DNA from: Ktedonobacteraceae bacterium
Lineage (GTDB): Bacteria; Chloroflexota; Ktedonobacteria; Ktedonobacterales; Ktedonobacteraceae
Length of the DNA: 11,814 nucleotides
NCBI GenBank assembly: GCA_014896635.1
Contig: JADBKA010000141.1
Span: 1-11,814 of the forward strand
Reading direction: 5' to 3'
The notes under the pieces were generated by a model, which was given only the letters and a program-made list of their open reading frames with translations, had not been told where the DNA came from and ran no database searches. The position numbers and the translations under genes were made by a program. Positions 6,444 through 11,814 of the stretch are shown here, one piece after another (the first letter of the stretch is position 1; the number at the start of each line of letters is the position of its first letter).

Positions 6444-7814
6444 TTATGCTACCTCTGCCTGTGCGGGCCTTTGTCTCATGCGCCTGCGCAGCAGTTGTAG
6501 CACGATCAGAGGATGAAAGAGCAAGGCGGGAGAGCCGGTCAGATTTACGACGTCAAAGAAGGCTTTGCGCGCCAGTTTATCAGTAGGGACGAGTTGCGTC
6601 ACGACATCCTCAAAGTAGCGAGCCATCCACCCGCTATTTTCCATCTTTTTGCCGAGCAGGCTATAATCAGATGAAGAGGCCACTTGCCAGGGGAGTGCGT
6701 TCGTGCGCTCCAGGCGGCGCTGGAACGCCAGTGGCAGGCCGGTCCCGTACAATCCCTGGCGGTGGTAGTCACGCAGTATCCTGTCCAGCGTCAGAGCGCC
6801 CATTGCGGCGACGGCCATGCCCTGACCATAGATGGGATTGAAGGCGCAGAAGGAGTCGCCAAGCGTGACGAAGCCATCGGGCAGGCGTTCGTAGTGGAGC
6901 AGGCGGTTAGCGGTCTGGCGATAGCCATAAATTGGCGAGATTGGCTCTGCATCTTTGATTGCTTCGTAGATCGCCGGATCGTACATTTGCTGCGCGAACG
7001 GGAGGAATTGTTCTTCTTTCGTCGGCGCTTTGATGTTGCCGATGCCGGCCAGTAATACCAGCCAGCGTCCCCCTTCGACCGGCCAGACGACGCCGCCGCG
7101 CAGATTATCGGGCTTGCCCTGGATGGTGCAGCCTTTCCAGTCGGGGAGCCGGTCAGGCGCCGGAGGAGTGTAGAACCGCGAGGCGTATTCCAGTCCGGTG
7201 TCGAGGATGGTTTCAGCGGGAGCGGGATAGCCCAGGTTTTGCAGCCACTGCGGAGTATGCGAGGAGCGGCCAGAGGCATCGACGATGAAGTCGGCGGTCA
7301 TATCTACCGGCTCCTCGATAGTCTGCTTGCGCTCACGCACACGCACGCCGGTCACGCGACGCTTATCGCTGCTGGTGAGCAGTCCCACAACCTCGTGTCC
7401 TTCAACCATACGAATCGCCATAAAGCTTTGCAGTTCCTGTCGCACCTGCCATTCTACTAGAGAACGGGTGCAGGTCCAGCCTTTTTGATTTGATGGAAAA
7501 CGAATGCCTCTGCCGCTCGGATAGACAAAGAGCACGTCGTTGAGAAAGTCACACTGGACGGCGCCATGCGCCAGTAGTTTCGCAGTGATGCCGGGGAAGA
7601 GCTGCTCTAAAATCTGCTGGCCACGCAGCAACATCACGTGTGGATGGCGGCCCTGTGGCACACCGGGTCGAAACTCCGGTCCGGCGGGAAAGTGATCGCG
7701 TTCGATCAGCGTCACCTGCTCAAAATGCTCAATGAGTACACGCGCAGCCAGCAATCCTGCCATGCCGGCGCCAATCACAATCGCGTGCTCCCAGGTCGTG
7801 GGTGTTCTAGCCAT
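6444..7814 (-). CDS. FAD-dependent oxidoreductase/monooxygenase (PHBH/geranylgeranyl-reductase-like)
   Basis: A 456-residue flavoprotein of the p-hydroxybenzoate hydroxylase/geranylgeranyl reductase type. The Rossmann dinucleotide-binding motif is G15-A-G-M-A-G-20, with the ribose-binding acid E38 at the end of the second strand. A family segment Q54-G-R-H-P-H-V-M-L-L-R-G follows. The second FAD motif is D179-A-S-G-R. The third, which contacts the FAD pyrophosphate and ribityl part, is G319-D-S-F-C-A-F-N-P-I-Y-G-Q-G. There is no signal peptide or clear membrane segment. The ATG at 7814 has GAGGAG (minus strand, 7826-7821) six bases upstream. It is probably transcribed with the downstream crotonase gene. 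Related enzymes hydroxylate aromatic rings or reduce isoprenoid chains; the substrate is not evident here, and no biosynthetic cluster surrounds it. Confidence 0.85.
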   Translation of the reverse strand: MARTPTTWEHAIVIGAGMAGLLAARVLIEHFEQVTLIERDHFPAGPEFRPGVPQGRHPHVMLLRGQQILEQLFPGITAKLLAHGAVQCDFLNDVLFVYPSGRGIRFPSNQKGWTCTRSLVEWQVRQELQSFMAIRMVEGHEVVGLLTSSDKRRVTGVRVRERKQTIEEPVDMTADFIVDASGRSSHTPQWLQNLGYPAPAETILDTGLEYASRFYTPPAPDRLPDWKGCTIQGKPDNLRGGVVWPVEGGRWLVLLAGIGNIKAPTKEEQFLPFAQQMYDPAIYEAIKDAEPISPIYGYRQTANRLLHYERLPDGFVTLGDSFCAFNPIYGQGMAVAAMGALTLDRILRDYHRQGLYGTGLPLAFQRRLERTNALPWQVASSSDYSLLGKKMENSGWMARYFEDVVTQLVPTDKLARKAFFDVVNLTGSPALLFHPLIVLQLLRRRMRQRPAQAEVA

Positions 7815-7874
7815 GTATTGCTCCTCAAACCTGTTGATATGTATACTATATTATCACCAGAAAAGCAGGTTTGT
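7815..7874. promoter_or_regulatory. AT-rich divergent promoter region
   Basis: Only 60 bp separate the starts of the minus-strand oxidoreductase and the plus-strand SCEGH protein. On the + strand TTGCTC (7818-7823), an 18-bp gap and TATACT (7842-7847) form a weak promoter that would start near 7854. The AT-rich core (7837-7856) also contains GATAAT and TATAGT read on the minus strand, without a clear -35 partner. Each gene should have its promoter here. Confidence 0.4.
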
Positions 7875-8522
7875 ATGCAGCCATTTGCAGAGCATTTGAG
7901 GTTTGATTGGGCGGAGGCCACTTTTGAAGAGGCTGAAGCAGAAGTCCGACAATGGGGAGATCGGCAAGGGAATGGGATAGATCCTCTGATGATTCCCGTT
8001 GTTGCCGGGCTGAATCTGTTAGGAATCAGAACTATCCAATCGTGCGAGGGACACCTGGATCATGGCTTCGGCTATCCCTGGGTCATGTTTGAGCGGCCCC
8101 TCTGCCCTTGCTATGCAGCAGAGTGGCAAGCATGTCAGGATATCTCAAGCAACTGTGAACTCGACGCCTATCACGCCTCTGACCGACTGCACGAAGCGAT
8201 GGCCGCATGTCCCCACCGACCGGCAGAAGCTCTCAGGTTGGCTTCTCTCCTGGCAGCTTTCTACGGCACTCCCACTCCGCCATCCGCTCGCCTCATGATT
8301 GACTATACTGGGGCCACATTCTACCGGCTCATTGCGGTCGTCGAGAGCGGCCAGGGAGAGGGAAAAGAAGAGACGCTGGCACGATGTCAGGCCGAGATGA
8401 GGCGATTTGCCTCTTTTCTTAAAACATACTGCCAGGCAAGAGAGGAGAGATCCGCCAGCCACAGCCGACCTGAATCTTTGAGCTTCACCACACCACTTGA
8501 CAAATCTCAAATCTCTCGTTAA
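7875..8522 (+). CDS. Uncharacterised protein with SCEGH motif
   Basis: A soluble protein of about 215 residues that I do not recognise as a named family. The distinctive part is IPVVAGLNLLGIRTIQSCEGHLDHGFGYPWVMFERP, near residues 37-72. It holds a Cys-Glu-Gly-His motif followed by further His and aromatic residues. This looks like a compact active or metal site, but that is inference. The middle is helical, rich in Ala/Leu and Cys, and the C-terminus is polar and probably disordered. There is no signal peptide or membrane segment. I chose the ATG at 7875, with AGG (7867-7869) five bases upstream, because an earlier ATG at 7839 overlaps the likely promoter. The reading frame stays open far upstream into the oxidoreductase gene, but that part is antisense. 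The last codons contain the promoter of the valS T-box leader, so the genes are tightly packed. Confidence 0.7.
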   Translation: MQPFAEHLRFDWAEATFEEAEAEVRQWGDRQGNGIDPLMIPVVAGLNLLGIRTIQSCEGHLDHGFGYPWVMFERPLCPCYAAEWQACQDISSNCELDAYHASDRLHEAMAACPHRPAEALRLASLLAAFYGTPTPPSARLMIDYTGATFYRLIAVVESGQGEGKEETLARCQAEMRRFASFLKTYCQAREERSASHSRPESLSFTTPLDKSQISR

Positions 8523-8525
8523 ACT
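8497..8525 (+). promoter_or_regulatory. Promoter of the valS T-box transcript
   Basis: A perfect TTGACA (8497-8502), a 17-bp spacer and TAAACT (8520-8525, four of six consensus bases) would start transcription near 8532, about 20 nt before Stem I of the T-box. The -10 box contains the stop codon of the upstream gene. Confidence 0.65.
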
Positions 8526-8551
8526 ACAGGAAAGACAACTTTATGAATTAT

Positions 8552-8892
8552 GAGAGACGGAGAGCAGGAGGAGTAGGCGCGCGAGCCGCAAGAGAGGGAA
8601 GATCACCGGCTGCAAGTCTTCCCCGGTACGGACGCACCGAAGGTCGCCTGTGAGTCTGGACGCCGACCTCTCAGCGAGAGACAGGCTCCACGTTGTGCTC
8701 GTTATCGCACAGAATGAGGATCACTGCGCATCCCTGGCTGGATCTGCCGGGTCCCCGCATCGCCGGGTGGGTGTCCCCAGAATCCCTTTTTCCCTCACGA
8801 AGTGAGGAGTGTTGAGAGGAGCAGCGTAGAGATCGAAACAAGGTGGTACCACGAGTTCTCCCTTTCTCGTCCTTGACGAGAAGGGTTTTTTT
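8552..8892 (+). ncRNA. T-box riboswitch, valine-specific, upstream of valS
   Basis: The leader senses uncharged tRNA-Val and controls read-through into valS. Stem I runs from GAGAG (8552-8556), paired with CTCTC (8668-8672). The specifier loop is flanked by CAGG (8565-8568)/CCTG (8647-8650) below and GGCGCG/CGCACC above, with one mismatch. It has AGTA (8572-8575) facing GAA (8639-8641), the known S-turn/loop-E signature, followed by the specifier GUC (8643-8645), a valine codon, and a purine. The distal part has GGAAGA/TCTTCC (8597-8602/8617-8622) around GGCTGCAAG. A Stem III hairpin is CCTCAC-GAA-GTGAGG (8793-8807). The T-box is AAGGTGGTACCACG (8840-8853) against consensus AGGGTGGNACCGCG; its UGGU can pair with ACCA-3', matching the A73 discriminator of tRNA-Val. 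The antiterminator (about 8828-8860) competes with the terminator 8860-8892. All elements agree with each other and with the gene downstream. Confidence 0.95.
8860..8892 (+). terminator. T-box regulated intrinsic terminator
   Basis: CCCTTTCTCGTC (8860-8871) pairs with GACGAGAAGGG (8875-8885) across a CTT loop, with one bulged T, followed by seven T (8886-8892). Its left arm borders the 3' side of the antiterminator, so only one of the two can form. It lies 61 nt before the valS ATG. Confidence 0.93.
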
Positions 8893-8953
8893 ATTGTTGA
8901 CCCTGTTGCGTGTGACGGGCTGCACCTCTTTTAACCCCTGGTCAGGAGGAACT

Positions 8954-11698
8954 ATGATCGAACAGGAAAAAACACAAAAAAAGCTATCGCAGACAGCACA
9001 GGAATTCTCTATCACATCATTACCTAAAGCATATGAGCCGCAAGCAGTAGAGACCAGGTGGTATCGCTTCTGGGAAGAGGGCGGCTACTTCAAGCCGCGT
9101 CCCAATCCTGGGCGCAGGCCGTTCGTGATTAGCATGCCGCCGCCCAATGTGACGGGCGCGCTGCACCTGGGCCATGCCATCACCGCTACTATCGAGGACA
9201 TTCTGATCCGCTATCATCGCATGCGCGGCGATGAAACGCTGTGGGTGCCGGGCGAGGACCACGCCGGCATCGCCACGCAGAATGTGGTGGAGCGCGCACT
9301 GGCGCAAGAAGGAACTGACCGCCACGAGATCGGACGTGAGGCGTTCATCGAGCGTGTCTGGCAGTGGGTGCGTCAGTACAAGCGTCGCATCCAGGATCAG
9401 CACCGCCGCCTGGGCGCTTCTTGTGACTGGTCGCGCGAGCGATTCACGCTGGATGAAGGACTGTCGAAGGCCGTGCGCGAGGTCTTTGTGCGCCTCTACG
9501 AAGAGGGACTGATCTATCGCGGCGAGCGCATCATCAACTGGTGTCCGCGCTGCATGAGCGCGCTCTCCGATCTGGAAGTGAACCACGTTGATACACCGGG
9601 TTCGCTGACCTATGTGCGCTACCCGCTCAAACCGGTGGAGGGCCAGGAAGGTCAGGCCGGTCCTGAATATATTAGCGTGGCGACGACGCGGCCTGAGACA
9701 ATCCTGGGCGATACGGCTGTGGCGGTCAATCCTGATGATGCCCGCTATAAAGACCTTGTGGGACGCATGGCGATTCTGCCGGTCATCGGACGCGAGATCC
9801 CCATTATCGCCGACGATGCCGTCGATCCTGCCTTCGGTACCGGCGCTGTGAAGGTGACGCCGGCGCACGATCCGGTGGACTTCGAGATCGGCCAGCGCCA
9901 CGACCTGCCGCGCGTGCAGGTGATCGGCTTCGATGCGAACATGACCGAAGAGGCCGGCCCCTACGCCGGACAGGACCGCTACGAGGCGCGCAAAAATCTG
10001 GTGGCCGATCTGGAAAAACTGGGCCTGGTGGTGAAGATCGAGCCGTATACGGTGCCGCTCGGCCATTGCCAGCGTTGCGATACGGTGGTGGAACCGCTGA
10101 TCTCGAAACAGTGGTTTGTGAAAATGACTTCACTGGCAACGCCGGCCCTGAACGCAGTCAAATATGGCCTGATCAGGATTGTGCCTGAGCGGTTCAACAA
10201 GATCTATACCGACTGGCTGGAGAACATCCACGACTGGTGCATCTCGCGCCAGCTCTGGTGGGGACACCGCATTCCCGTGTGGTACTGCGAGTGCGGCGAG
10301 ATGATCGTGAGCCGTGAAGATGTGACGACATGTCCGAAATGCGGCAGTACGACGTTGCAGCAGGATGAGGATGTGCTGGATACCTGGTTCAGCTCGTGGC
10401 TCTGGCCCTTCAGCACGCTTGGCTGGCCTGACGATACGCCTGATCTGCGCCGCTACTATCCGACGACGGTGATGGAGACAGGCTACGATATCATCTTCTT
10501 CTGGGTGGCGCGCATGGTGATGTCAGGTATTCACTTTATGGGGACGATCCCGTTCGAGGTCATCTACTTGCACGGCCTGGTGCGCGATGCAAAAGGCGAA
10601 AAGATGAGCAAATCGAAAAATAACGTGGTCGATCCGCTCGAAGTGATGGACAAATATGGCACCGATGCGCTGCGCTTCACACTGGCAACCAGTAGCACTC
10701 CCGGCAACGATATGAAGCTGATCGAGGAGCGCATCATCGGCAACCGCAACTTCGCCAACAAAATCTGGAATGCCTCACGCTTTGTGCTGATGGCGACGGC
10801 GGAAATCAGTGATGGCGTGCCGGACGTCAGTTCCTTGCAGCCGCGCACGCTGGCCGACCGCTGGATACTCAGCCGCTTTGAGCGCCTGGCGCTGAGCGTG
10901 ACGCGCCTGCTTAACGATTTCCAGCTCGGCGAGGCCGGTCGCCAGATCCATGACTTCTTCTGGTCCGACTACTGCGACTGGTACGTCGAAATTGCCAAAG
11001 TGCAGATGCAGGGTGATGAGGAGGCCCGCCACACAACTGCCGCCATTTTACGCGCAGTGCTCGATCAGAGCATGCGATTGCTGCACCCGTTCATGCCGTT
11101 CGTCACCGAAGAGGTCTGGCAGCATCTCTATCGCATCTGTGAGCAGAATACAGCTCGCTGGCCCGCTCCGGCGCTGATCGTGGCTTCCTGGCCGCAGTTC
11201 GACGCGCGCCTGCTTGACAATGAGGCTGACCAGCAGTTCGGCCTGGTGCAGGAAGTCATCACGCGCATTCGTGACGCGCGCAACCAGGTGAACGTCGAAG
11301 CGGCGCGCCGTATCCCGGTGATCCTCGTGGCCGGCAAGGACACGGCAATATTCGAGCAGCAGGCGCCGCTGATCGAGTTCCTGGCGCGTACCGAACGGCC
11401 CCAACTGCATGTGACGCTTGAGCAAAAGCCTGAGCAGGCGATGGGCCTGCTCGCTGGCACCGTCGAGGTCTACCTGCCGCTGGCCGGCATGATCGACATT
11501 GAGAAGGAACTCGCGCGGCTCGACAGGGACATCGAGCAGGCGCAGCAGGAGCTGGCGCGTTTGCAGGGGAAACTGGCGAACCAGAACTTCGTCAACAAGG
11601 CGAAGCCGGAGGTGGTTGAGAAGGAGCACGAGAAACTGGCGGCCCAGAAAGAGCGACTCGCACTGCTTCAGGTGCGCCGCGCTGAACTGGCAGGCTAA
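8954..11698 (+). CDS. valS: Valyl-tRNA synthetase
   Basis: Class I synthetase that joins valine to tRNA-Val in the cytoplasm and hydrolyses mischarged threonyl-tRNA in its CP1 domain. The 914 residues are full length. The ATP-binding HIGH motif is H71-L-G-H in PPPNVTGALHLGHA. The CP1 editing domain has T244-T-R-P-E and G295-T-G-A-V-K-V-T-P-A-H-D. Zinc-ribbon-like cysteines are C372/C375 and C445/C447 with C460/C463. WWGHRIPVWYC and DVLDTWFSSWLWP follow, then K550-M-S-K-S. The anticodon-binding helices come next, and a C-terminal coiled coil (about 850-914) is rich in Glu, Gln, Arg and Leu and contacts tRNA in this family. The ATG at 8954 has AGGAGG (8944-8949) four bases upstream; the frame remains open through the leader, but that part is the T-box. 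About 24 residues precede the usual LPKAYEPQAVE start. Expression is set by the T-box leader. Confidence 0.98.
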   Translation: MIEQEKTQKKLSQTAQEFSITSLPKAYEPQAVETRWYRFWEEGGYFKPRPNPGRRPFVISMPPPNVTGALHLGHAITATIEDILIRYHRMRGDETLWVPGEDHAGIATQNVVERALAQEGTDRHEIGREAFIERVWQWVRQYKRRIQDQHRRLGASCDWSRERFTLDEGLSKAVREVFVRLYEEGLIYRGERIINWCPRCMSALSDLEVNHVDTPGSLTYVRYPLKPVEGQEGQAGPEYISVATTRPETILGDTAVAVNPDDARYKDLVGRMAILPVIGREIPIIADDAVDPAFGTGAVKVTPAHDPVDFEIGQRHDLPRVQVIGFDANMTEEAGPYAGQDRYEARKNLVADLEKLGLVVKIEPYTVPLGHCQRCDTVVEPLISKQWFVKMTSLATPALNAVKYGLIRIVPERFNKIYTDWLENIHDWCISRQLWWGHRIPVWYCECGEMIVSREDVTTCPKCGSTTLQQDEDVLDTWFSSWLWPFSTLGWPDDTPDLRRYYPTTVMETGYDIIFFWVARMVMSGIHFMGTIPFEVIYLHGLVRDAKGEKMSKSKNNVVDPLEVMDKYGTDALRFTLATSSTPGNDMKLIEERIIGNRNFANKIWNASRFVLMATAEISDGVPDVSSLQPRTLADRWILSRFERLALSVTRLLNDFQLGEAGRQIHDFFWSDYCDWYVEIAKVQMQGDEEARHTTAAILRAVLDQSMRLLHPFMPFVTEEVWQHLYRICEQNTARWPAPALIVASWPQFDARLLDNEADQQFGLVQEVITRIRDARNQVNVEAARRIPVILVAGKDTAIFEQQAPLIEFLARTERPQLHVTLEQKPEQAMGLLAGTVEVYLPLAGMIDIEKELARLDRDIEQAQQELARLQGKLANQNFVNKAKPEVVEKEHEKLAAQKERLALLQVRRAELAG

Positions 11699-11770
11699 CC
11701 TGATCTGGCAGCGGAGTGGAGGGGAAAGATCGCTGAGATTAGATCCGGTTAAATGATAATCGTAAGCATG

Positions 11771-11809
11771 GGGGCCAGAAGGCTTTGTCCTCTGGCCCTC
11801 TTTATTTTT
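11771..11809 (+). terminator. Rho-independent terminator of valS
   Basis: GGGCCAGA (11772-11779) and TCTGGCCC (11791-11798) form an 8-bp stem that extends by GG/CC past a bulged A, with a CTTTGT loop. It is followed by TCTTTATTTTT (11799-11809). It lies 72 nt beyond the valS stop codon, and no gene lies between. Confidence 0.85.
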
Positions 11810-11814
11810 GCTAA

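Noticed and set aside
7638..7874. N-terminal extension of the SCEGH protein into the oxidoreductase gene
   Set aside because: It overlaps the divergent gene and the promoter region; the resulting peptide has no similarity to a known domain and the ATG at 7875 fits the promoter.
8843..8953. In-frame extension of valS upstream of its ATG
   Set aside because: It would translate the T-box and its terminator; AGGAGG sits directly before the ATG at 8954 and the conserved protein starts after it.
9020..10066. Open frame of 348 residues on the minus strand inside valS
   Set aside because: Antisense shadow of the GC-rich valS gene; composition is His/Arg-rich with no family resemblance.
1..11814. 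Mobile element, phage, CRISPR or toxin-antitoxin content
   Set aside because: No transposase, integrase, direct-repeat array or recognisable toxin gene is present on either strand.

Overview
The window looks like a stretch of chromosome from a moderately GC-rich bacterium. I infer Chloroflexota, probably class Ktedonobacteria. The inference rests on the style of the primase (a long insert after the TOPRIM aspartates), the dnaG-sigA pair, a T-box-controlled valS and LppX-like lipoprotein and FAD-oxidoreductase genes of a kind I associate with that group. No database search was possible, so the taxonomy is only a suggestion. The content is mostly housekeeping and I see no phage, transposase, CRISPR array, rRNA or tRNA.

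Layout: (1) 1-162, leader with a hairpin ahead of dnaG. (2) 163-3667, DNA primase followed by the primary sigma factor on the + strand, i.e. the dnaG-rpoD core of the classical macromolecular-synthesis operon, with a promoter-like sequence inside dnaG and an inverted repeat just ahead of the sigA ribosome binding site. (3) 3664-3791, two hairpins behind sigA and a terminator for the convergent gene. (4) 3806-4675, a minus-strand LppX/LprG-like lipoprotein. (5) 4676-4996, a divergent control region rich in palindromes and hairpins, with a good promoter containing a palindromic putative operator. (6) 4997-5557, a RimL-type GNAT acetyltransferase. (7) 5580-7814, minus strand, an FAD-dependent oxidoreductase followed by a crotonase-superfamily protein that lacks both classical hydratase glutamates. 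(8) 7875-8522, + strand, an unrecognised protein with a conserved-looking SCEGH motif, divergent from the oxidoreductase. (9) 8497-11809, a transcription unit made of a promoter, a complete valine T-box leader (specifier GUC, T-box, terminator), valyl-tRNA synthetase and a terminator.

Functional links: dnaG and sigA couple replication priming to general transcription and are probably co-transcribed, with possible extra input from the internal promoter. valS is controlled by uncharged tRNA-Val through its leader: the specifier codon, the UGGU that reads the tRNA acceptor end and the downstream gene all agree. The oxidoreductase and crotonase genes share a strand with a 54-nt gap and may form a small operon of unknown substrate. 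The most informative observations are the T-box, the internal dnaG promoter candidate, the operator-like palindrome of the acetyltransferase promoter, the non-canonical crotonase and the SCEGH protein. I found no convincing new multi-gene system.
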